From NCBI GenBank assembly GCA_051004735.1, contig JBPCKA010000028.1, positions 13,903 through 77,902 on the forward strand: 64,000 bases of DNA, in the 5' to 3' direction. The stretch comes from Euzebya sp051004735 (lineage in GTDB: Bacteria; Actinomycetota; Nitriliruptoria; Euzebyales; Euzebyaceae). Below the pieces are notes generated by a model, which worked only from the letters and a program-made list of their open reading frames with translations, had not been told where the DNA came from and ran no database searches. Numbering within the stretch: the stretch's first letter is position 1; every line of letters starts with the position of its first letter. This document shows positions 44,035 to 51,890 of the stretch, one piece after another. The translations under genes were made by a program, and so were the position numbers.

Positions 44035-44793
44035 ATGACAATCTTTGACGGTGTCGGTGTCGCTCTGGTCACGCTGTTTGATGCCGACCTGTCGGTTGAC
44101 CTGGAAGCAACCGTCGAGCTGGCTGGTGAATTGGTGGCCGAGGGGATGCGTGCCGTCGTGGTCGGCGGATCCACCGGTGAGGCCTATGCCCTTGACAACG
44201 CTGAGCGGACCAGCCTGATCACGGCGGTGCGCGAGGCCCTTCCCGCCGATGTTCCCGTTATCGCCGGCACCGGTGCCCCGTCGGCTCGTCAGGCTGCCCA
44301 GTTGACCATGATGGCCGCTGACGCCGGCGCGGATGCGGCACTGGTGCTGTCACCACCACGAAGCGCTGACGTCCGGCCCTACTACGACGTGGTCGCGCAG
44401 GCGGCGGGCGATCTGCCGCTGCTGGCCTACCACTTCCCCGCGGCCAGTGCGCCGGGCATCAATCTGGCCCATCTGCGTGAACTGCCCGTGGTCGGGCTGA
44501 AGGACTCGACAGGCGACCCCGACCGGCTGTTGGAGGAGCTGACCACCTACCAGGGGCAGGTCTATGTCGGGTCCTCGGCGCTGCTGACGCAGGCGGGCGC
44601 GCTGGGAGCCGTCGGTGCGATCCTGGCGCTGGCCAACAGCCAGCCCGAGGACTGCGTGGCCGCCTTTGCCGGTGACGCGCAGGCCCAGTTGCGCCTGGCA
44701 CCCCACCACCTGTCCCTGCCGCCCTTCCCGCAGGGAATCAAGGACCAGGTGGCCGCCCGTTGGGGCTACCCCGCCCATTCGCGCATGGGCTGA
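44035..44793 (+). CDS. DapA / N-acetylneuraminate-lyase family aldolase
   Basis: A 252-residue class I aldolase. VGVALVTLFDADLSVDLEAT is the family opening, with GGSTGEAYALDNAER in the GTTGE position, VIAGTGAPSARQA, LLAYHFPAAS with the catalytic Tyr, and the Schiff-base Lys in VVGLKDSTGD. It is shorter than typical DapA (about 290) and GTTGE is GSTGE, so either dihydrodipicolinate synthase or a related aldolase acting on a different pyruvate adduct is possible. ATG 44035 is chosen over GTG 44017. Followed by lpdA. Confidence 0.75.
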   Translation: MTIFDGVGVALVTLFDADLSVDLEATVELAGELVAEGMRAVVVGGSTGEAYALDNAERTSLITAVREALPADVPVIAGTGAPSARQAAQLTMMAADAGADAALVLSPPRSADVRPYYDVVAQAAGDLPLLAYHFPAASAPGINLAHLRELPVVGLKDSTGDPDRLLEELTTYQGQVYVGSSALLTQAGALGAVGAILALANSQPEDCVAAFAGDAQAQLRLAPHHLSLPPFPQGIKDQVAARWGYPAHSRMG

Positions 44794-44830
44794 CCGGCAG
44801 CCCGTCACACGGTCGGATACGGTCGCGGCG

Positions 44831-46258
44831 ATGAAGCAGACGATTGTGATCCTCGGTGGCGGACCCGGTGGCTATGAGGCGGCGTTGGTCGCCGCCGAGC
44901 AGGGGGCCGACGTGACCGTGATCTCCAAGGAGGGTCTTGGCGGCAACAGTGTCCTGTGGGACTGCGTCCCCTCCAAGGGCATCATCGTCAGTTCGGTCGC
45001 GATGGGGTCGATGGAGACCGCCGAGCGCCTGGGCGTGCATCTTGAGGGCGGGCGCGATGTGGCTGCGCACGTCAGTGCCGACATCGCCAAGGTGATGGAC
45101 CGGGTCCGCGACCTGGGTCTGAGCCAATCCGCCGACATCGAACAGAAGGTGGCGGCCGCGGGCGCGCGAATCGTGAAGGGCACCGGTCGGCTGGCCGGGC
45201 CCGAGACGGTCGAGGTCGAAACCGACGACGGGCAGGTCACCGCCTTCAAGGCCGACGTGATCCTGGTGGCGACGGGATCCAACCCGCGGGTGCTGCCCTT
45301 CGCCAAGCCAGATGGTGATGTGGTGTTCACCTCACGGGAGTTGTTCAACCTGCGGCGCGCGCCCGAGCGACTGATCGTGGTCGGGTCCGGGGTCACGGGT
45401 GCGGAGTATGCCCAGGCGTTCGCCAAGTTCGGTGTGGACGTGCATCTGGTCAGTTCGCGTGAGGTGATCCTGCCCAGCGAGGACCAGGATGCCGCCCGGG
45501 TGCTTGAAGGCGAGTTCGAGCGTTGGGGCATGACCATCCACCGCCGGCAGCGCGCCTATGACATGGAGGTGGGCGATGAGGGGGTGCGGGTCAAGATCGC
45601 CGCTGCGGACGGGAAAAATCCCAAGTGGGTCGAGGCCAGCCACGCCCTGTACTGCGTGGGGCAGGTACCCGCGTCACGCCGTCTGGGCCTGGAGGCCGCG
45701 GGGGTCGTCGTGGCAGACGACGGCGCCATCCCGGTGGATGCCGTCAGCCGTACCAACGTCCACACCATCTATGCGGCCGGCGATGTCACCGGCCGGATCA
45801 TGCTTGCGTCGGTGGCGGCCATGCAGGGACGCAACGCGATGTATCACGCACTGGGGATGGCGGTCGCACCGCTGCGCTGGGATGCGGTGGCCGCCTGCGT
45901 GTTCACCAGTCCTCAGGTGGCGACGGTGGGCCTGTCCGGCCAGGACCTGGCCGAGACCCACACCCCGGTGGACACCCAGCATCTGGACTTTGCCGGCAAC
46001 CCCAGAGCCAAGATGGAAGAGGCGACGGTGGGTTTCGTCAAGATCCACGCCCTGAAGGGGTCGGGCACGGTGGTTGGCGGAACCGTCGTCGCCCACAACG
46101 CCTCGGATCTGATCACCCCGCTCAGCGTCGCTGTCCACAACCGGCTGAGTGTCAGTCAAGTGGCACAGGCCTTCAGCATCTACCCCTCGATGGGCGGCTC
46201 GACCTCAGAGGCGGCACGCCAACTGATGGGACTGCAGGCGGGAGAACCAGGGCTGTGA
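44831..46258 (+). CDS. lpdA: LpdA-type flavoprotein quinone reductase without a redox disulfide
   Basis: A 475-residue flavoprotein disulfide-reductase-fold protein. FAD site IVILGGGPGGYEAALVAAEQ, NAD site LIVVGSGVTGAEYAQAF, and the C-terminal IYPSMGGSTSEAARQLM interface. At the position of the catalytic CxxxxC the sequence is GLGGNSVLWDCVPSKG: the first Cys is replaced by Val. This matches mycobacterial LpdA (Rv3303c type), an NAD(P)H:quinone reductase, rather than lipoamide dehydrogenase. The catalytic His-Glu pair at the C-terminus is also altered. It lies 37 nt after the DapA-family gene. Confidence 0.82.
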   Translation: MKQTIVILGGGPGGYEAALVAAEQGADVTVISKEGLGGNSVLWDCVPSKGIIVSSVAMGSMETAERLGVHLEGGRDVAAHVSADIAKVMDRVRDLGLSQSADIEQKVAAAGARIVKGTGRLAGPETVEVETDDGQVTAFKADVILVATGSNPRVLPFAKPDGDVVFTSRELFNLRRAPERLIVVGSGVTGAEYAQAFAKFGVDVHLVSSREVILPSEDQDAARVLEGEFERWGMTIHRRQRAYDMEVGDEGVRVKIAAADGKNPKWVEASHALYCVGQVPASRRLGLEAAGVVVADDGAIPVDAVSRTNVHTIYAAGDVTGRIMLASVAAMQGRNAMYHALGMAVAPLRWDAVAACVFTSPQVATVGLSGQDLAETHTPVDTQHLDFAGNPRAKMEEATVGFVKIHALKGSGTVVGGTVVAHNASDLITPLSVAVHNRLSVSQVAQAFSIYPSMGGSTSEAARQLMGLQAGEPGL

Positions 46259-46334
46259 TCACCGCGAGTTCAACGCTCAGTCCAACCTGTGCTGATAGCC
46301 AGCCGCGAATCAGGGGGTGGTGGAAGGTGTGGCT

Positions 46335-47468
46335 TCAGCGGTTGCAGTCACGTGCGGCGCAGATGGCGTCAATGGCCTGTTGGACGATGGCGTCGGGGAC
46401 GACGTCGGTCTCACCGAGGGTGGTGATGGTGTCGAGGCGGCCGGCGTTAGCGGTCAGCCAGTCGATGTTGGCCTGGCCGAGGTCAGTGACGGTGGCGGGG
46501 ATGATGATGGGGGCCTGCCGGCTGTGGATCAGCGAGGGTGCGGCGATGGCGTCGGCGAAGGAGTCGGGTCGGATCAGGATGATGCCGTTGGTGTCCCGTT
46601 CAGAGTTCTCCGTCACCTGGAGGTACTCGTCGGCGATGGCACGGGCGGTAGCTGTGCGGTCGGGACCGGCCCGCCGGTAGATCGGGCCGTTGGTGAGGGT
46701 GCGAAGCTGGTCGATGACATTCTGGGAGATCACTGCCTCACCACCGATGATCCCGAAGGTGGTGCCCTGGGACCCGTACTGGCGGATGAGGTCAACGGCA
46801 GGGGCTGGGATCTCGTTCTTGCGGACCAACAGGATGGGGTTGCCGAGGCTGGTTAACGCGGCGACTGCCAGAGCGTCAGGCCAGTCCTCGCCGCTGACCA
46901 GGAGCATCCCGGACACGAAGTCCCAGCTGTCGGTGGCGGAGGAGATTTCGGCGTTGAATCGTGCCGCTAGGGCGGAGGTGGCGTAGCGGTCGGGGCCGGC
47001 CAGCCGGTTGGCGGGGCCGTAGCGACGCTCGATCTCATCGGCGACCTGTTGCCCCACGACATCGAGGGACCCGTAGATGACCCCGCCACTGAAGTGGGAG
47101 GCGAGTTGGTCGATGCCGGGCCACAGCTGGTCGGGTGGGGTCAGGAAGGTCGGCCCATGGGTGTGGTAGGCGGCCGTGGGTATGGCCAGTGCGTCGGCGA
47201 AGGAGTCGCCACGACTGAGGTCCAGGCCCACCGGGATCCCGCCCAGACACTCCTGCTCGGTGCCGTACGGCTCGATACCGAGCGCGGCGTAGAAGCCGCA
47301 CTCGTCCGCGACCCACGCCTTGGCGACCTCAACAGCGGTGTCGAATCGGGTCGGCCCCGCCAGCCGTTGGACCACCAGGGATTCCTGGGCGCCGGCGCTG
47401 CCGGTCGGGACGAGCAGCGCCACCAGGAGGACAACGCACAACAGCAATGGTCGGCGTGGAGAGATCAT
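46335..47468 (-). CDS. Secreted protein with three cell-wall-binding type 2 repeats
   Basis: A 377-residue exported protein. A clear signal peptide (MISPRRPLLLCVVLLVALLV, cleavage after about AGA-QES) is followed by three CWB2 repeats, each opening with R-x-AGPxR: QRLAGPTRFDTAVEVAK, NRLAGPDRYATSALAARF and YRRAGPDRTATARAIADEY, and each containing a D/S-F/W-x-DAL motif (SFADALAIPTA, DWPDALAVAALTS, SFADAIAAPSL). Such repeats bind anionic cell-wall polymers. ATG 47468 is chosen because GGAGGTGG lies 6 nt upstream. No enzymatic domain seen, so it may be purely structural or a filament protein. Stops near the lpdA stop (convergent). Confidence 0.88.
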   Translation of the reverse strand: MISPRRPLLLCVVLLVALLVPTGSAGAQESLVVQRLAGPTRFDTAVEVAKAWVADECGFYAALGIEPYGTEQECLGGIPVGLDLSRGDSFADALAIPTAAYHTHGPTFLTPPDQLWPGIDQLASHFSGGVIYGSLDVVGQQVADEIERRYGPANRLAGPDRYATSALAARFNAEISSATDSWDFVSGMLLVSGEDWPDALAVAALTSLGNPILLVRKNEIPAPAVDLIRQYGSQGTTFGIIGGEAVISQNVIDQLRTLTNGPIYRRAGPDRTATARAIADEYLQVTENSERDTNGIILIRPDSFADAIAAPSLIHSRQAPIIIPATVTDLGQANIDWLTANAGRLDTITTLGETDVVPDAIVQQAIDAICAARDCNR

Positions 47469-47607
47469 GGGAACCACCTCCAATAGTGCTGCACGTTGGT
47501 GAAGAGCGCCCCGCCCATCGAACTGCCATCCGTAGTATCTGAAATGTAGCCCGCCTCGACTGCCGGGGGCGACAGCCAAGGTGTAGTGCCCTTAGAATCG
47601 CGCTGTC

Positions 47608-48429
47608 ATGGATCGTCGGACGATTCTTCGGGCGGGGCTCGCGATACCGCTGATCCGCCCTGAAGCACCACTACCCGCGGCTACTCAGCTCTCCCGGCCG
47701 CCGGCGGGGCTGACGTGCTCGCTGGGGTACCGGGGCGTGAGCCCGACCCCGGCCTCCATCGTGCCGCCCCCCTTCACCGTCCCGCTGCCGATCCCCGATG
47801 AGCTGGACGGGGCTGACATCTCGCTGAATGTGGGAGTGGCGCAGGTCGAGTTGTTGCCCGGGTTCAGCACGCGGATGCTGACCTACGAGAAGTCATTCCC
47901 GGGCCCCACGATCATCGCCGGGCCAGATCACGACACGGCCGTGCGTGTGGCCAACGCCTATGACGAGGATGTGGTGGTCCATCTGCATGGCGGCCACACA
48001 GCTGCGGCGTTTGACGGACACCCGCTGGACCTGGTGGCGCCGGGGGAGGAGTTCACCTACCGCTATCCCAACCGGCAGCGCCCAGCGACCTTGTGGTATC
48101 ACGACCACGCGATGATGGGCACCGCGCCGAATGTGTACCGCGGCCTTGCGGGCTTCTACTTGCTGCGTGACGACGCCGAACTCGGACTGGGCCTGCCCGT
48201 GGGAGGTCCCCGTGACATCCCCCTCATGATCACCGACAAGACCTTCGATGACCGCGGACAACTGGTCTACCCCGATGGGATCCGCGACGGGTTCTTTGGT
48301 GATGTCGTGCTGGTCAATGGCGCCCCCTCCCCCGTGGCGACCGTGCCGGCCGGACTGATCCGGTTACGCCTCCTCAACGCATCCAATGCCAGGCCCTACC
48401 GCCTGGCGCGAAGCGCTCGTCAGGGTTGA
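47608..48429 (+). pseudogene. Multicopper oxidase, 3'-truncated
   Basis: A 273-residue N-terminal half of a multicopper oxidase. The first cupredoxin domain has HLHGGHTAAAFDG and WYHDHAMMGTAPNVYRGLAG, two of the four copper-ligand clusters. The frame runs into domain 2 (LRLLNASNARPYRLA) and then changes to ARSARQG and a stop at 48429. The remaining domain with the T1 copper ligands (HxxHxH, HCHxxxHxxxGM) is absent. The final residues come from the antisense of another gene, so this is a rearranged, probably inactive gene. The N-terminus is Arg-rich with a hydrophobic stretch. Confidence 0.82.
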
Positions 48430-48544
48430 ACTGGAAATCTTCGACAGCGACGTCGAAATCAGCGGCCGTTGCGGCCGACACTGGCAGAAGGCTTGCGACA
48501 AGGGCCAACAGGCCGACAAGCCGCAACACGGTGCGCATACGCAT
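48374..48544 (-). pseudogene. Secreted cupredoxin, 5' fragment only
   Basis: A 56-residue frame: signal peptide MRMRTVLRLVGLLALVASLL followed by PVSAATAADF and then VAVEDFQFNPDERFAPGG, which matches the first strands of plastocyanin-like cupredoxins (DFxFxPxxV). It then reads antisense of the multicopper oxidase and stops at 48376. GAGGGAG lies upstream of the ATG. All copper ligands are lost. Its 5' end and the oxidase's 5' half converge on a junction near 48410-48422. Confidence 0.65.
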
Positions 48545-48662
48545 GTCCAAACAACTCCCTCACGTTTGTTCGCGGTGGCTGTACCCCCTCAAGGCCCGGG
48601 CCGGTCCGCGATGAAGTGGGCGGACTCTACACCGCGCAGCGTCTTTGCAACAGATGGTGCCT

Positions 48663-50435
48663 TCAGGCGTCGCTGATCGTCGCAAGGACGTCGCCGGAGT
48701 TGACCACCTGCCCGGCCTCGACGGCCAGATTGACGACCCCTGCCTTGTGGGCTTTCAGGGCGTTCTCCATCTTCATCGCCTCAAGCACCACGATCAGGTC
48801 GCCCTCCTCAACCGTCGCACCCGCTTCGACGCTGGTCTTGACGATCGTGCCCTGCATCGGGGCCAGCAGATCGTCACCGCTGGTGCCACTGCCGCCACCA
48901 CCTGATGATCCCCGACGGCGCTTGGCCTTGGGCGTTGCCGTCGCGGCGGCTGCCGCCAATCCGTAGATCGTCACGTCCAGTCGCTTGCCGCCAACCTCGA
49001 CGGTGACCGATTGGCTGGGCTGGTCATCGTCCTCGACCGCTGCGGGCATCGGTGCGGTGGGGATCCCCGACAGGTCCCATTCGGTCTCAACGCTGATCGT
49101 GGCTGTGGTTCCGGCGACGAAGTCCTCATGGTCGAAGGCCACTTTGAAGAAGTCCTTGGTCGTCGGGACTCCCTCGACCTGCAACTCATCCAACGCCCGG
49201 ATCATCCTGCGCCGGGCCTGCTCGCGGTCGGCCCCGGTGGTGATGATCTTGGCGATCAACGAGTCGTAGCTACGCGGGATCTCCCAGCCTGCCTCTCCGA
49301 CCCCGTCGACCCGGACGCCCGGTCCGGCGGGCGCCTGCCACCTGGTGATCAACCCGGGGGAGGGGACAAAGCCCATCCCGACGTTCTCGGCGTTGATCCT
49401 GGCTTCGATGGAATGCCCGCGTAGCACCACGTCGTCCTGGGTCATGCCCAGTTCCTGGCCGGCGGCGATCCGCAGTTGCCAGTGCACCAGGTCCATGCCC
49501 GTGACCTGCTCGGTGACTGGATGCTCGACCTGTAGACGCGTGTTCATCTCCAGGAAAAAGAAGTCGTCGTTCTCATACAGGTATTCACACGTCCCGGCGC
49601 CGGTGTAGCCGACCTCCTGGCTGACCCGCACGGCTGAGGCGCCCATCCGCTTTCGGATGTCATCGGGAAGCCCCGGCGCCGGCGCTTCCTCGATCAGCTT
49701 TTGGTGTCGCCGTTGCGTCGAGCAGTCGCGATCGCCCAGGAACAGGGTGGTCCCGTGGGTATCGGCCAGGATCTGGATCTCGATGTGGCGGGGACGGGCC
49801 AGGTAGCGCTCGACGTAGACCTCACCGCGCCCGAAGGCGGCAACGGCCTCACGTTGGGCGCTCTGTAGGGCTTCGACCAGATCACCGTCCCCGCGGACGA
49901 CCTTCATGCCTCGTCCGCCACCCCCGTAGGCGGCCTTGATGATCAGCGGATAGCCGTGCTCGGCAGCGAAGGCCTTGACCTCCTCGGGATCATCGGTGGG
50001 CTTCATCATCCCGGGGACCGGGGGACAGTCGGCGGCCAGGGCGGCCTCACGGGCGCTGAGCTTGTCACCCATCTTGATGATCGACTGCGGCGGCGGCCCG
50101 ATCCAGGTCACGCCCGAGTCGGTCATCGCCTGCGCGAAGTCGGCGTTCTCGCTGAGGAAGCCGTAGCCGGGATGCACGCTGCCGGCGCCAGATTCGGCGA
50201 TGACCTCAGCGATCCTCTCGGTGTTCAGATAGGACTCGGCAGGCGCGGCGCCGCCCAGCAGGTAGGCGCAGTCGGCGTAGCGCAGCCACGGGGCGTCCCG
50301 GTCGGCCTCGGAGTACACCGCGACCGATTCAAGGCCCAGCTCGGCACAGGCACGAAAGACCCGTAGGGCGATCTCACCGCGGTTTGCGACGAGGACAGGT
50401 CCCAGTGCCGCCAGGTCGGTGGAGGGGGCAGACAT
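48663..50435 (-). CDS. Acyl-CoA carboxylase alpha subunit (biotin carboxylase plus BCCP)
   Basis: Carboxylates biotin and carries it to the beta subunit. 590 residues: biotin carboxylase N-domain VLVANRGEIALRVFRACAEL, ATP-grasp with IKAAYGGGGRGMKVV, EMNTRLQVEHPVTEQVTG, and C-domain ending about residue 450. A Lys/Arg/Gly linker (KAKRRRGSSGGGG) leads to a BCCP domain with the biotinylated Lys in VVLEAMKMENALKAHKAG. AccA3-like. ATG 50435 is well placed at the family start. Same strand as the epsilon and beta genes, but interrupted by the plus-strand cupredoxin gene. Confidence 0.93.
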   Translation of the reverse strand: MSAPSTDLAALGPVLVANRGEIALRVFRACAELGLESVAVYSEADRDAPWLRYADCAYLLGGAAPAESYLNTERIAEVIAESGAGSVHPGYGFLSENADFAQAMTDSGVTWIGPPPQSIIKMGDKLSAREAALAADCPPVPGMMKPTDDPEEVKAFAAEHGYPLIIKAAYGGGGRGMKVVRGDGDLVEALQSAQREAVAAFGRGEVYVERYLARPRHIEIQILADTHGTTLFLGDRDCSTQRRHQKLIEEAPAPGLPDDIRKRMGASAVRVSQEVGYTGAGTCEYLYENDDFFFLEMNTRLQVEHPVTEQVTGMDLVHWQLRIAAGQELGMTQDDVVLRGHSIEARINAENVGMGFVPSPGLITRWQAPAGPGVRVDGVGEAGWEIPRSYDSLIAKIITTGADREQARRRMIRALDELQVEGVPTTKDFFKVAFDHEDFVAGTTATISVETEWDLSGIPTAPMPAAVEDDDQPSQSVTVEVGGKRLDVTIYGLAAAAATATPKAKRRRGSSGGGGSGTSGDDLLAPMQGTIVKTSVEAGATVEEGDLIVVLEAMKMENALKAHKAGVVNLAVEAGQVVNSGDVLATISDA

Positions 50436-50651
50436 TGACAGGGAGCCCTTTCGTGGGGGCCAATCGTCGGGGCAATTCTCGGGCGTCGCAGGGCGGGCAA
50501 CGCCCGCCGGATGCTACCGGCCCTGCCGAGGTGATCAGCAAAGAGCCCGGTAGGTTGACTTGGCCAGACGGTGGGGCTGGCGCGTACGCTGGCCGCCGTC
50601 ATCTCGACTGGCCCTGGCGCTGGTCGTCCCCGTCAAGGAGTTCCACCCGTC

Positions 50652-51095
50652 ATGCGTCGTCCCACCCTGGCCCTGATCGCAGTCCTGGCCATCTGGCTGA
50701 CCGCCTGCAGCCCACAGCCGCCCGAGTTCGGCGCCAACGACCAGGTGCCCGCCGCACAGCGGATCGCCGAGACCGAACCGGGTTCGACCGAGGGTGGCGG
50801 AGGTGGCGGCGATTTCGCCGATGCCGACGCGGTGTGGGTCGCAACGGCGACGCTGACCTTCAGCCAGGCACCGGATTCGGTCCCGGCCGACGGTGCGCTA
50901 CTGGGCCTCCAGATCGAAGGAGGCGTCCCACACAACGTCGTGTTCGAGGGCTTTGAGGGTGATCGAGCCCTGGTTGAGGGATCCGGCGAAGGCGAGTACG
51001 CCGACAACGCCAGCATCCCAGCCGGTACCTACACCTACTACTGCTCCATCCCTGGCCACCGGGCCACCATGGAGGGGCAGGTAACCGTCGGATAG
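50652..51095 (+). CDS. Cupredoxin lipoprotein
   Basis: A 147-residue exported blue-copper protein. The signal peptide ends in a lipobox (AIWLTAC), so the mature Cys is lipid-anchored to the outer face of the membrane. A Gly/Glu linker precedes one cupredoxin domain: VPHNVVFEGFEGD has the first His, and YYCSIPGHRATMEGQV has the Cys, second His and Met of a type 1 copper site. Possible electron carrier. It is transcribed against the flanking carboxylase genes, and is the only intact copper protein in the region. Confidence 0.85.
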   Translation: MRRPTLALIAVLAIWLTACSPQPPEFGANDQVPAAQRIAETEPGSTEGGGGGGDFADADAVWVATATLTFSQAPDSVPADGALLGLQIEGGVPHNVVFEGFEGDRALVEGSGEGEYADNASIPAGTYTYYCSIPGHRATMEGQVTVG

Positions 51096-51122
51096 TCCGG
51101 GTTTTGCGTCGACACCTCGACC

Positions 51123-51365
51123 TCAGGACGAGGCGGGCCGCTCGGCCACCGGCGGTAGGGCACCGGATCCACGGTGCTGCAGGCGCGCGTCACGGGCACT
51201 GTTGAACGGGGCCTGGCCTAACGCCTCGAACCTGGCGGCGCGGCCCCAGGCGGGGACGGCGTTGTCCCCTTGTGGCTGTCGGTGTGCCGCCAGCGCCGCA
51301 ACCGCACTGACGACGGCGGCGATCTCCTGATCACTGGGGGTGCCCGCCTTGATGACGATCCTCAT
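51123..51365 (-). CDS. Acyl-CoA carboxylase epsilon subunit
   Basis: An 80-residue protein matching the small AccE-type subunit of actinobacterial acyl-CoA carboxylases: IVIKAGTPSDQEIAAVVSAVAAL is the N-terminal G-x-P-x-x-E-x-A-A pattern, followed by a disordered Ala/Pro-rich tail and AWGRAARFEA. It stabilises or activates the alpha-beta complex. Start overlaps the next upstream gene by 4 nt. Located between the alpha and beta subunit genes, as expected. Confidence 0.78.
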   Translation of the reverse strand: MRIVIKAGTPSDQEIAAVVSAVAALAAHRQPQGDNAVPAWGRAARFEALGQAPFNSARDARLQHRGSGALPPVAERPASS

Positions 51366-51862
51366 CGCAGGGCCTTTCGGATGGCAGCAACGAAGGCCTT
51401 ACGGTTCTCGGGGCTGACCACCACGATCCCCGCACTGGTCTGCAGTGCCACCACGACATCACTGTCGCGGCTGGACAGGTGGGCGCGGTACATGCCGATA
51501 TCACGCCGGCGGAAACGGCCATACCACCCGAATCCCCCGCTGGACCCGGCCACCCGCAGACCCAGGCGCTGGGGGTCGGGATGGTCGCTGAACCCCTCGA
51601 CGGTGCAGGTGAATGACCGCCACAGCTTCTTTCGTATCCTCAGGGTGGCGCCGGCCAGCACGTAGCCGGCCGGGGAAAACGCGTATGCCCCGGCCAGGAT
51701 TGCCGCCGACATCGCTGCGATGGCCAGTGCCCGCGGCACCGAGCGGGAGGTCAACCCGATGGCTGCGGGGATGATGAACAGCAGGCCGATGGTGAACAGG
51801 GTGACCGCGCGGGCGGTGGCGTCGAGGTCGGCGATGTCAAAGCGCTGTGGTTCCTCGCTCAT
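51362..51862 (-). CDS. Membrane protein with bacterial PH-like domain
   Basis: A 166-residue protein with two N-terminal membrane helices (AVTLFTIGLLFIIPAAIGL and ALAIAAMSAAILAGAYAF), followed by a soluble beta-rich domain (LRIRKKLWRSFTCTVEGF, RRRDIGMYRAHLSSRDSDVVVAL, GIVVVSPENRKAFVAAIRKAL) that fits a bacterial PH fold. ATG 51862 is chosen. It overlaps the epsilon subunit gene and lies 28 nt after the beta gene, so it is in the carboxylase operon. No function known. Confidence 0.6.
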   Translation of the reverse strand: MSEEPQRFDIADLDATARAVTLFTIGLLFIIPAAIGLTSRSVPRALAIAAMSAAILAGAYAFSPAGYVLAGATLRIRKKLWRSFTCTVEGFSDHPDPQRLGLRVAGSSGGFGWYGRFRRRDIGMYRAHLSSRDSDVVVALQTSAGIVVVSPENRKAFVAAIRKALR

Positions 51863-51890
51863 GGGGCTTCTCGGTCGCTGGGACGATGGG

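Noticed and set aside
48545..48662. CsoR-like copper operator (GTACCCCC near 48579-48590)
   Set aside because: Only one half-site is visible, with no matching partner at the right spacing.
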